From: Lachnospiraceae bacterium UBA7086
GTDB lineage: Bacteria; Bacillota; Clostridia; Lachnospirales; Lachnospiraceae
Direction of reading: 5' to 3'
Length of the DNA: 64,000 nucleotides
Assembly (NCBI GenBank): GCA_002492525.1
Contig: DKZA01000022.1
Coordinates: 61,500 to 125,499 of the forward strand
Both the position numbers and the translations under genes were made by a program. The notes beneath the pieces are model-generated. The model was given only the letters and a program-made list of their open reading frames with translations. It had not been told where the DNA came from and did no database searches. Positions 25,738 to 33,882 of the stretch are shown in pieces (positions within the stretch are counted from its first letter, which is position 1; each line of letters opens with the position of its first letter).

Positions 25738-27126
25738 TCATCCTGCGTCTGCCTTGCACGCCTGCAGCATCACGCTCAGACGAAACACCTGCCCCTGTAC
25801 CTGGACTTCCATATCCCCGTGATATTTCTGTGCCACCCGGCGGATATTCCGCAATCCAAACCCATGAAAAACCTTGTCTTCTTTCGTGGTTATGGGCAGA
25901 TCAGATTCCCTGTCCCTGACAATCCCGCCGCTGAAAGTATTTTCCACTTCAATAATATACACATTCTCCCGCAGAGCCGAGGTAATCCTGACGTATGCCG
26001 CAGAATCACATTCTTCTTCCCCCTTTGCCGCCTCAAGCGCATTGGCAATCGCATTGTTTAGAATGATACTTATGTCAAAAGCATCCACTTCCCGGCCTGC
26101 CGGATACAGAAAACTACAGTCAAAGACAATCCCCTTTGCCAAAGCCTCACGGCGCCACTCCATCAAAATCACATCGGTAACCGGATTGCCGCTCTGTATT
26201 CCTTCCGCCACCGCCATATACTGCTCCTGCAGGGACTTAGCATACTGTTCCCGTTCCCGGCCCTCCAGCTTTTGCAGCACCATCACATGATTTCCCATAT
26301 CATGCTTCAAACTGCGGATTTCCTGATAAAGCTCCTCCACTTCCCGGATGTGCCGCTTCATATCCTCCATCTGTCCGGTAAGCAGTTCTTTCTGTATTTC
26401 CTCCCGCTGCCTTTCTTTGATATTCTGAAACAATGCAATGACAACCACAATCGGGATATATAAACTCAGACAATACAATAGAACCATCCCATGATAAAAA
26501 ACGGGGGAATCAAATTCGTCAGCCTGCAAGCCTGCCGGTGATTCCCATATATATTTCACATAGGCATATCCCATCACACTTGTAAACAACGGCAGCGACA
26601 TCAGCAGAAACTCCCGTCCCTGCATCTTCTGTCTTTTACCGCAGTATGCCCTCACGATTAGCCCTATCGTTATAATAAATAATACAATCTGCAGCAGAAT
26701 CTCTGTCATACACTGCACCAGGTACAGATAATACCCCTCCGCCACATCGATATATCCCGGCGTCCAAAGAAAAAATACCTTCCAGAGCAGTGCCGCAACC
26801 GTAACCGTCGTCCGCGCCACCAGCCAGCGGACGGCATAAAACGTCCACGCCAGAAAAATTTTCTGCAGAAAATTCTCCCGTTCCATCAGACACATAACAC
26901 AAAGCCCGGACAGCGCACCGATCAGATATGCCCAGAAACTCGGCAGATAATACGGCTCATACCATAATATGAGCATAACGGCCACATAACTGACCCCAGA
27001 AAGCAGTGCCGTCTTTTTATTTTGCACAAAGTCCCGTACCAAATAAAAATATGCCAAACCCGACGACAGCAGCATCAAAAAATTATATATTTCGCTTACA
27101 ATAAAATAACAGAACTCCCAATCCAT
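25738..27126 (-). CDS. GHKL-type (AgrC-like) sensor histidine kinase
   Basis: The 462-aa protein has six or so N-terminal transmembrane helices (about 10-215), a coiled linker, the atypical histidine box SLKHDMGNHVMVLQKL (about 275-290) and a C-terminal GHKL ATPase (NALEAA as N-box, HGFGLRNI as G-box). Kinases of this class (HPK10, AgrC/ComD type) usually detect secreted peptides and act with an LytTR regulator. No such regulator or peptide gene is adjacent, so it is an orphan here. Its ATG overlaps the stop of the Uma2 gene by one base, implying translational coupling. Confidence 0.85.
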   Translation of the reverse strand: MDWEFCYFIVSEIYNFLMLLSSGLAYFYLVRDFVQNKKTALLSGVSYVAVMLILWYEPYYLPSFWAYLIGALSGLCVMCLMERENFLQKIFLAWTFYAVRWLVARTTVTVAALLWKVFFLWTPGYIDVAEGYYLYLVQCMTEILLQIVLFIITIGLIVRAYCGKRQKMQGREFLLMSLPLFTSVMGYAYVKYIWESPAGLQADEFDSPVFYHGMVLLYCLSLYIPIVVVIALFQNIKERQREEIQKELLTGQMEDMKRHIREVEELYQEIRSLKHDMGNHVMVLQKLEGREREQYAKSLQEQYMAVAEGIQSGNPVTDVILMEWRREALAKGIVFDCSFLYPAGREVDAFDISIILNNAIANALEAAKGEEECDSAAYVRITSALRENVYIIEVENTFSGGIVRDRESDLPITTKEDKVFHGFGLRNIRRVAQKYHGDMEVQVQGQVFRLSVMLQACKADAG

Positions 27127-27695
27127 CAGCTGATATCCACCTGTGTAAAATCAATCATAAAATCCGCATAGATACCCACCGGCACCGAATCCGCAAAAGT
27201 ATATTCTGCATAGTCATCTGTCTCAAAGTCATAGACCACCACCGTCCTTTTCACCGAATCCACAATCCAGTATTCCCGAACACCCGCAGTGCGGTATTTA
27301 AAAAGTTTGATGGAGCAGTCCATCTTCCTGCTGCCCGGCGACACAATCTCAATCACCCAATCCGGGGCACCCTGGCAACCCTTATCATCCAGCTTTTCCG
27401 GGGTGCATACTACCACTATATCCGGTTCCACATAATTGTACTTGTCCTGATTGATAAACACTGCAAAAGGTGCCGGATACACCTCACAATCACCTTTATG
27501 CTCCCGGATGTAACTGCTGATTCTATAAAAAAGCTCCCCCAGAAGCTTCTGATGCATCCTGCCCGGTGATTCCATCCGATACATTTTACCATCAATCAAT
27601 TCTGCGCGTTCTCCATCCGGCAGGGCAAAAATATCCTCAATCGTATACCTTTCCTGTGTTGTTTCCGCCATCGCTAAACTACCTCGTACTTTCAT
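27126..27695 (-). CDS. Uma2-family PD-(D/E)XK nuclease-like protein
   Basis: This 189-aa protein belongs to the Uma2 (DUF820) family of restriction-endonuclease-fold proteins, with the core VEPDIVVV and PDWVIEIVSPGSRKMD followed by the conserved KLFKYRTAGVREYWIVD. The biological role of the family is unclear; nuclease activity is inferred from the fold. The start at 27695 has AAAGGAG 9 nt upstream; a later ATG at 27671 is possible. The leader of about 200 bp is clearly related to the one preceding the Rpn nuclease remnant at 60206-60641. Confidence 0.82.
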   Translation of the reverse strand: MKVRGSLAMAETTQERYTIEDIFALPDGERAELIDGKMYRMESPGRMHQKLLGELFYRISSYIREHKGDCEVYPAPFAVFINQDKYNYVEPDIVVVCTPEKLDDKGCQGAPDWVIEIVSPGSRKMDCSIKLFKYRTAGVREYWIVDSVKRTVVVYDFETDDYAEYTFADSVPVGIYADFMIDFTQVDIS

Positions 27696-27703
27696 CTCAT
27701 CAG

Positions 27704-27873
27704 TCTCCTTTCCTGTGCCAGGAGACTCCCTGTGTACATCCGGCATCCCGCCCGTTTATCGGTAAATCTCCTGCTTTATCATTGTTGGATTTGTCAAAGC
27801 ATAGATTTCCGAACAGATTTCAGAACAAATCAGACAGGCTTGCGCCCGAATATATTTACAGAATATATGCTTT
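27704..27873 (-). promoter_or_regulatory. structured leader shared with 60650-60773
   Basis: The leader of the Uma2 gene contains AAAGCATA (27796-27803) and its complement TATGCTTT (27866-27873), which can pair across about 60 nt, and a second stem built from CAGGAG and CTCCTG just before the ribosome site. The same two stems, in the same order and with conserved sequence between them, precede the Rpn remnant. This suggests a shared leader RNA or regulatory region. Confidence 0.6.
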
Positions 27874-27880
27874 AATTGGG

Positions 27881-27909
27881 ATTATAGCACGGTATATTCC
27901 CATACGCAA
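27881..27909 (-). promoter_or_regulatory. promoter of the Uma2 transcript
   Basis: On the minus strand -35 TTGCGT (27909-27904) and -10 TATAAT (27886-27881) are spaced by 17 bp. The equivalent position upstream of the Rpn remnant also has a promoter. Confidence 0.65.
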
Positions 27910-27958
27910 TACATTTTCCCAAAATTTATAGACGGTTTTTCGTCTTCTCGCAATAAAC

Positions 27959-28100
27959 TGACGCCAGGCTAAGCCGTTATCTTAAGGAGCCTCTTAAAAA
28001 GCGCCGGTACTTGGTGAGGTATTTCACGAGCCTAGTACCCGCTGCGCCTTTTTGAGAAGCGAAAGCGCGGCGACACAGATAACGGCTTGGCCTGGCGTCA
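27959..28100 (+). repeat. structured repeat element, copy 2
   Basis: Inverted repeats of 23 bp with one mismatch (27959-27981 and 28078-28100, beginning TGACGCCAGGC) enclose a core shared with copies at 22349-22590 and 60817-60937. The core hairpin is GTACT-t-GG-TGA / TCA-cga-GCC-t-AGTAC, followed by a GCTGCGC/GCGCGGC stem region and GAAGCGAAAGCG. The outer arms have no sequence similarity to those of the other copies, yet pair equally well. No target duplication was noticed here. Confidence 0.65.
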
Positions 28101-28118
28101 ACATTCATCACATAACAC

Positions 28119-28149
28119 AAAAAAGACACTGCTACACCCCACAGCGCCT
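28119..28149 (-). terminator. terminator of the GGDEF-EAL gene
   Basis: On the minus strand AGGCGCTG and CAGTGTCT pair over 8 bp (two G-U) around a 10-nt loop and are followed by six T, 12 bp after the stop codon. Confidence 0.7.
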
Positions 28150-28160
28150 TTTGATAGCAT

Positions 28161-29909
28161 TTATGAATCCAAACCCCTGTCCTTTTTCAGAAGTTCATAA
28201 AACTCCTCTGCCGGCATAGGTTTCGCATAATAAAATCCCTGCACCATATCACAGCCGATTTCCTTAAGGAGTTCCACCTGTTCCCTGGTCTCCACACCCT
28301 CCGCCAGAAGGCCCAGATTCAGCTTGGCCGCCATGGCAACCACCTGCTCGAGAATCAGCTTTCCTTTCTGAGATACCAGCATATTTTCCATGAATTTCTT
28401 ATCAATCTTAATCACGTCAAAGGGCGTTTCCAACAGAATACTGAGAGAAGAATAGCCGCTGCCAAAGTCGTCCATCAACAGCGTGAATCCCTCCTCTTTC
28501 AAGCGGTTGGACATCTCGCTGACCTGCTGGTTATTGACCGTCTCCGTGATTTCCAGTTCCAGATGCTCCTTCTTGATGGCAGTCTTATCTATCATTTCAT
28601 CCAGGATGCCGATAAACCTATCCTCCACGAGATGATGTCTCGACACGTTGACGGAGATAGGACAGCCTTCCAGTCCTTCCTGTTCACAGCGTTTGATGAA
28701 ACGGCACGCCTCTTCCCAGACATAGTAATCCACGTTGCGGATAAATCCGTTCTCTTCCAATACCGGAATAAATTCATTTGGATAAATCATCCCTTTCACC
28801 GGATGAATCCAACGCACCAACGCTTCCGCGCCCACAATCGTATGATGGGCAATGCTGTACTTAGGCTGCAAATACATCTGAAACTGCCGCTGCGTAATGG
28901 CAGATTTCATATTTTCTTCGATGAACCGTCTTGTATAGAGCATTTCCTTGAACTGCTCCTGATAAAAGGCGGTAACTGTCATGATATTCTCCTTGGCCGC
29001 CTTGCGCGCCATGGCCGCACGGTCTTCCATCTGCCGCAGCTCCATCGTCCTGTCGTCTGCAATATAGATTCCAAACGTATACTGCAGCTTAATGTTTTTG
29101 AAATCTCCCAATGTCTCTCTGATGCGGTTCACAAAAGCGGTCAGCTGCGCCTCCTCTTCATACTGTGTCACTACCATGAACACATCGCTTCTGAGGTTCA
29201 CAAAATACTGCTGTTCATCACAGAGCCTCTTTAATCCTTCCGTCACAAAATCCAGAATCTCATCGCCGATCATTTCCCCATAAATATCATTGATGACTTT
29301 AAAGCGCCGAATGTCAAACTGCAAAAAAGCAATCCTGCCCTCGGAGTGGCTGAGCAGATTCAAAACATTTCTCCGAAACCTTGTGAGCTTGTTGACTTTC
29401 CTAAGCGCGCTCTTCATAATATCGCTCTCGGGCAGTATCACCATGTCCATATCCTGCATACTATCCTTGTATTCTTCCAGCATATTTTCCAAAATGTCTA
29501 TGCTTGCCGCCAGAGCATGCGGACAGATCTTGAACTTCAGTCCCTCCTGCCGCATCCTGGCCATGCCTTCTGGTTTGGATACGTCTGTATGCAGTATATC
29601 TTTGCACAGATAGCTGCCGCCCATAGCCTCTTTAAAAAGCTGTATAAACTCTTCTGTCTTCTTGTTGCCAAATACCTCCAGTTCCCGATCCTGCGGATCG
29701 TCAAACCCAAATGCCACACCCAATATCATCAAGGCCGCTGTCACACAGCCGCAGACATCACCTTGCCGCATACCTACCCCGAAACAGGTACTCAGCTTCA
29801 GTGCCGTCTTAAGATCCATTCCTAAATCGCCTGCAAAAGCCCCAAATAATGCCTGCGAACAGTGATAGTCCTGCTTTAAAAGCTCATTCGCCCTTTCCTC
29901 ATGTGTCAT
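28161..29909 (-). CDS. C_GCAxxG_C_C domain fused to degenerate GGDEF and EAL domains
   Basis: This 582-aa cytoplasmic protein begins with a C_GCAxxG_C_C family domain (about 1-150; CSQALFGAF, CGCVTAALMILGVAFG, and further Cys residues in YLCKDIL and ICPHA), a cysteine-rich module thought to be redox- or metal-related. A GGDEF-like domain follows (about 185-320) in which the signature is replaced by LRSDVF, so cyclase activity is unlikely. The EAL domain (about 345-575) keeps EALVRW, the ETVNN segment, DDFGSGYSS and KIDKKF, so c-di-GMP hydrolysis is plausible. A cysteine-rich input on a phosphodiesterase suggests redox control of c-di-GMP. Start at 29909 has a GAGGGTG site; the longer frame lacks one. 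Confidence 0.85.
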   Translation of the reverse strand: MTHEERANELLKQDYHCSQALFGAFAGDLGMDLKTALKLSTCFGVGMRQGDVCGCVTAALMILGVAFGFDDPQDRELEVFGNKKTEEFIQLFKEAMGGSYLCKDILHTDVSKPEGMARMRQEGLKFKICPHALAASIDILENMLEEYKDSMQDMDMVILPESDIMKSALRKVNKLTRFRRNVLNLLSHSEGRIAFLQFDIRRFKVINDIYGEMIGDEILDFVTEGLKRLCDEQQYFVNLRSDVFMVVTQYEEEAQLTAFVNRIRETLGDFKNIKLQYTFGIYIADDRTMELRQMEDRAAMARKAAKENIMTVTAFYQEQFKEMLYTRRFIEENMKSAITQRQFQMYLQPKYSIAHHTIVGAEALVRWIHPVKGMIYPNEFIPVLEENGFIRNVDYYVWEEACRFIKRCEQEGLEGCPISVNVSRHHLVEDRFIGILDEMIDKTAIKKEHLELEITETVNNQQVSEMSNRLKEEGFTLLMDDFGSGYSSLSILLETPFDVIKIDKKFMENMLVSQKGKLILEQVVAMAAKLNLGLLAEGVETREQVELLKEIGCDMVQGFYYAKPMPAEEFYELLKKDRGLDS

Positions 29910-29973
29910 ACAAACACCCTCTTTACCCCTTGATTGTTTTCCTGCCATCTCCTTATCGTAGTTATGTAGTACC

Positions 29974-30003
29974 ATTATACTATAGGGCTTGAGAGAAGCG
30001 CAA
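29974..30003 (-). promoter_or_regulatory. promoter of the GGDEF-EAL gene
   Basis: On the minus strand -35 TTGCGC (30003-29998) and -10 TATAAT (29979-29974) are spaced by 18 bp. Confidence 0.6.
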
Positions 30004-30013
30004 GTTTTACCCT

Positions 30014-30046
30014 GCAAAAAAGGGAAGGTCCTCCCTTCCCTTTTTA
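30014..30046 (-). terminator. terminator of the ABC exporter operon
   Basis: On the minus strand AAAAAGGGAAGG and CCTTCCCTTTTTT form a stem with a short loop and a T-rich 3' side, 11 bp after the exporter stop codon. Confidence 0.85.
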
Positions 30047-30056
30047 CGTATTTTCT

Positions 30057-31961
30057 CTAGTTGGCAATTGCGTTTCCGGTATACAGCTGATAGTATTTCC
30101 CCTTCTCCTCCAAAAGCTGGTCATGGGTTCCTCTCTCAATAATCCGACCCTGCTCCAACACCATGATACAGTCCGAATTCTTGACCGTAGAAAGTCTGTG
30201 GGCAATCACGAATGTAGTCCTGCCCGCCATCAGCTTATCCATACCATCCTGCACAATCCGCTCTGTACGGGTGTCGATGGAGCTGGTTGCCTCATCCAGA
30301 ATCAGCACCGGGGGATCCGCAATGGCCGCCCGGGCAATGGCAAGAAGCTGTCTCTGGCCCTGACTTAAGTTAGCGCCGTCCCCGGAAAGCACCGTATCAT
30401 ACCCTTCCGGCAGCCGTTTAATAAAGCCATGGGCATTGGCCAGTTTTGCAGCAGCCACCACTTCCTCATCAGTGGCGTCCAGTTTGCCATATCTGATATT
30501 TTCCATGACCGTCCCGGTAAAAAGATGCGTATCCTGCAGTACGATTCCCAGGGAGCGGCGCAGATCCGCCTTCTTGATCTTATTGACATTGATACCGTCA
30601 TAGCGTATTTTGCCGTCCTGTATATCATAGAAGCGGTTGATCAGATTGGTGATCGTGGTCTTACCGGCGCCAGTGGAGCCCACAAAGGCAATCTTCTGCC
30701 CCGGCTGTGCATACAGTTTCACATCATGCAGTACCATTTTATCGTCATTGTAACCGAAATCCACGCCGTCAAACACCACATCGCCGCGCACTTCCACATA
30801 ATCCACACTGTGATCCGCCTGATGCTCGTGACGCCATGCCCAGCGTCCGGTACGCTCCGGTGTCTCCACCAGTTTACCGGCCTCTTCCCGGACATTCACC
30901 AGAGTCACATACCCATCATCCACTTCCGGCGCCTCATCCATCATCTTAAAGATTCGTTCTGCACCGGCCATAGCCATGACAATAGAATTAAACTGTTGAC
31001 TCACTTGGTTAATTGGCCCGTTAAAACTCTTGTTAAAAGTCAGGAAACTTGCCAGTTTGCCCAATGTAAGCCCCGTCATCCCGGAGAGAGCCAATGCGCC
31101 GCCGACGATTGCGCAGACCACATAACTCACATTGCCAAGCTGCATATTAACCGGCCCCACCACATTGACCAGATAGTTTGCCTTATCGGCGCTCTCATAG
31201 AGCGCATCATTTAAGGCGCGGAATTCTTCTATACTCTCTTTCTCATGGCAAAAGACTTTGACCACCTTCTGGCCATTCATCATCTCCTCAATATAACCGT
31301 TGACTTTACCCAGGTTCTTCTGCTGTTCCAGAAAATATCTGCTGCTTAAACCTGCTACTTTCTTGGTCACTACTAACATAACGGCAATCATCACAAGCGT
31401 AACCAGGGTAAGCGGTATACTTAAAACCACCATGCTGATAAACACGCTGACTATGGTGATAAAGCTGTTAAAGACCTGGGGCATACTCTGGCTGATCATC
31501 TGCCGCAGCGTATCCGTATCATTTGTGTAGGTTGACATAATATCACCATGAGCATGGGTGTCAAAATATTTGATGGGCAGTGTCTCCATATGGGAAAACA
31601 GGTCGTTTCTCATATTCCGGAGCGTACCCTGAGTCACGTTGATCATGATCCGGTTCCATGCATAGGCTGCCGCCACACCGATCAGATAAAAACCGGCCAC
31701 CCGGGCAATGGCTCCTGCTAACGGCCCAAAATCCGCCTTATCCGCCACAAGCATGGGTTCTATATAATCATCGATCAGACTCTGGATAAACAGAGTTCCC
31801 TGTACATTGGCAAGCACACTGATCAGAATCAGCACTGCTGTCAGCACCAGGTGAGGCGCATAATTTTTTGCCACATACTTCATCAGCCGCTTGAACACTT
31901 TCCCCGGATTCTCAATTCTTTTCCCCTTGGGCATTCCTCTTCTCATTCCTGGACCCGGCAT
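30057..31961 (-). CDS. ABC exporter half-transporter (catalytically complete partner)
   Basis: The 634-aa protein combines six transmembrane helices (about 35-330) with an ATPase domain (about 385-630). Walker A is GSTGAGKTTI, the signature is LSQGQRQLL (Gln in place of Gly), Walker B is PVLILDEATSSID with the catalytic Glu present, and the switch is AHRLSTV. It overlaps its upstream partner at 31961, so the two form a heterodimeric multidrug-type exporter like BmrCD or LmrCD. The N-terminus (MPGPGMRRGMPKGKR) is basic and glycine-rich. The exported compound is unknown. Confidence 0.9.
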   Translation of the reverse strand: MPGPGMRRGMPKGKRIENPGKVFKRLMKYVAKNYAPHLVLTAVLILISVLANVQGTLFIQSLIDDYIEPMLVADKADFGPLAGAIARVAGFYLIGVAAAYAWNRIMINVTQGTLRNMRNDLFSHMETLPIKYFDTHAHGDIMSTYTNDTDTLRQMISQSMPQVFNSFITIVSVFISMVVLSIPLTLVTLVMIAVMLVVTKKVAGLSSRYFLEQQKNLGKVNGYIEEMMNGQKVVKVFCHEKESIEEFRALNDALYESADKANYLVNVVGPVNMQLGNVSYVVCAIVGGALALSGMTGLTLGKLASFLTFNKSFNGPINQVSQQFNSIVMAMAGAERIFKMMDEAPEVDDGYVTLVNVREEAGKLVETPERTGRWAWRHEHQADHSVDYVEVRGDVVFDGVDFGYNDDKMVLHDVKLYAQPGQKIAFVGSTGAGKTTITNLINRFYDIQDGKIRYDGINVNKIKKADLRRSLGIVLQDTHLFTGTVMENIRYGKLDATDEEVVAAAKLANAHGFIKRLPEGYDTVLSGDGANLSQGQRQLLAIARAAIADPPVLILDEATSSIDTRTERIVQDGMDKLMAGRTTFVIAHRLSTVKNSDCIMVLEQGRIIERGTHDQLLEEKGKYYQLYTGNAIAN

Positions 31962-33712
31962 TACGCTTCACCTGCCTTTTCATCAAAATCTCCGCCGCCG
32001 CTTGTCTGGGATTCATAGACCTCTCGGTAAATCTCGTTACCCGCAAGCAGTTCTTCATGGGTTCCAAATCCGCTGATCCGCCCGTCGTCCATGACGATAA
32101 TGCGGTCTGCGTTCTGTACGCTGGATATTCTCTGCGCAATGATAAGCTTGGTGGTATCCGGAATTTCCTGTGCAAAAGCCTTTCTGATCCTGGCATCCGT
32201 GGCCGTATCTACCGCACTGGTGGAATCATCCAGAATCAATACCTTGGGTTTCTTTAAGAGTGCCCTGGCAATACACAGCCGTTGTTTCTGCCCGCCGGAC
32301 ACATTGGAGCCGCCCTGTTCTATGTATGTATGATAACCTTCCGGCATCTTCTCGATAAATTCATCCGCACAGGCCAGCCTGCAGACACGTCTGCACTCTT
32401 CTTCCCCGGCATCTGCATTTCCCCAGCGCAGATTCTCCAGAATGGTTCCCGAAAAGAGTACGTTTTTCTGTAATACCACCGCCACCTGGTTCCGCAGAGT
32501 TTCCAGATCATACTCCCGCACATCATGCCCCCCTACCAGGACAGCACCCTGCGTCACATCATAAAGACGGCTGATCAAATTGACCAGACTGGTCTTTGCA
32601 CTGCCGGTGCCGCCGATAATGCCGATGGTCTCACCGGGCATAATCTGTAAATTGATGTCATGCAGTACCGCTTCATCACTTTCTTTCTGATAAGAGAACC
32701 GTACATGTTCAAAGGTAATCCCGCCGTCAGGCACTTCATATAAGGGATTCTCCGGGTTCGTGAGGTCGCTCTTTTCCTCCAGTACCTCGCAGATACGTCT
32801 GGCGCTGGCAATGCTCATACTCATCATCACAAAAATCATGGAGAGCATCATCAGACTCATGAGAATGTTCATGCAGTAAGTCAACAGACTCATCAGTTCA
32901 CCCGTCGTCAAGGTATTCTGCACAATCTGCTTCGCGCCCAGCCAGCTGATTAACAGAATACAGCTATAAACCGTAAACTGCATGACAGGCATGTTGAGCA
33001 CTACCTGCTTCTCCGCTTTTAAAAAGATATCATAAATTCCCTGGCTGGCTTTCTTCAGTTTACCTGTCTCATAATCTTCCCTGACATAGGCCTTAACCAC
33101 ACGGATGGCGCTCACGTTCTCCTGTACGGAAGCGTTCAGTTCATCATATTTAGGAAAGGCTTCCTGAAAATATTTCATGGCTCCCCTGATAATAAAAGCC
33201 AACACAATTCCAAGCAGAACAACCGCCGCCAGATAGACGCTGGCAAGTTTGGCATTGATCATAAAAGCCATGGCCATGGCACAGATCATGCTGACCGGCG
33301 CCCGAAAACACATGCGCAGCATCATCTGATACGCCATCTGCATATTGGTCACGTCCGTGGTCAGTCTGGTCACCAGCCCTGCCGTACTGAATTTATCCAG
33401 GCTGGCAAAGGAAAAGGTCTGAATATTATCAAACATGGCCTGCCGTAAATTCCTGGCAAATCCCGTGGAAGCCCTGGCTCCATATTTTCCTCCCATGACT
33501 CCGCAGAACAGCCCGCACAGAGCCGCTCCTATCATAAAAGCCCCCACTACGTAGATATGATGCATATCGCCTGCTTCCACGCCGTCATCTATGATAGATG
33601 CCATCAAAAAGGGTATCAGGGTTTCAAAAACCACTTCCAGAACCATGAAAACCGGCGTTATAATCGAGGCCGTCTTATATTCCTTAATATGTGCCGCCAA
33701 AGTCTTGATCAT
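31961..33712 (-). CDS. ABC exporter half-transporter (degenerate ATP site partner)
   Basis: This 583-aa protein has six transmembrane helices and an ATPase domain (Walker A GGTGSAKTSL, signature NVSGGQKQR). Walker B reads VLILDDSTSAVD, with Asp where the catalytic Glu should be, and the switch is AQRISSV instead of a His-containing loop. These changes are the hallmark of the degenerate site of heterodimeric exporters; the canonical site is supplied with the partner at 30057-31961. The stop overlaps the start of that partner. A TTGACA-like -35 lies about 75 bp upstream with only a weak -10. Confidence 0.9.
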   Translation of the reverse strand: MIKTLAAHIKEYKTASIITPVFMVLEVVFETLIPFLMASIIDDGVEAGDMHHIYVVGAFMIGAALCGLFCGVMGGKYGARASTGFARNLRQAMFDNIQTFSFASLDKFSTAGLVTRLTTDVTNMQMAYQMMLRMCFRAPVSMICAMAMAFMINAKLASVYLAAVVLLGIVLAFIIRGAMKYFQEAFPKYDELNASVQENVSAIRVVKAYVREDYETGKLKKASQGIYDIFLKAEKQVVLNMPVMQFTVYSCILLISWLGAKQIVQNTLTTGELMSLLTYCMNILMSLMMLSMIFVMMSMSIASARRICEVLEEKSDLTNPENPLYEVPDGGITFEHVRFSYQKESDEAVLHDINLQIMPGETIGIIGGTGSAKTSLVNLISRLYDVTQGAVLVGGHDVREYDLETLRNQVAVVLQKNVLFSGTILENLRWGNADAGEEECRRVCRLACADEFIEKMPEGYHTYIEQGGSNVSGGQKQRLCIARALLKKPKVLILDDSTSAVDTATDARIRKAFAQEIPDTTKLIIAQRISSVQNADRIIVMDDGRISGFGTHEELLAGNEIYREVYESQTSGGGDFDEKAGEA

Positions 33713-33837
33713 TTCTGCCTCCGTTCTTTCTGTTCCAATTTTTTACTCTGAACAAACACTATTTTTGTACAAATAAAAAATATTGTCAACGAAGTTTCTA
33801 AAGATTTCACAAAAATTTCATAAGAACTTTTTCACAG

Positions 33838-33874
33838 AAAAAACTCCCGTGCAAAATGCACAGGAGTTTTTCTA
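33838..33874 (-). terminator. terminator of the sugar ABC transporter operon
   Basis: On the minus strand AACTCCtGTGCA and GCACgGGAGTT pair around a TTTT loop and are followed by a T run, 10 bp after the last permease stop. Confidence 0.85.
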
Positions 33875-33882
33875 TGATCTTG

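Noticed and set aside
28563..29234. 223-codon plus-strand ORF inside the GGDEF-EAL gene
   Set aside because: It is antisense to well-conserved domain sequence and has no ribosome site; it is a shadow of the real gene.
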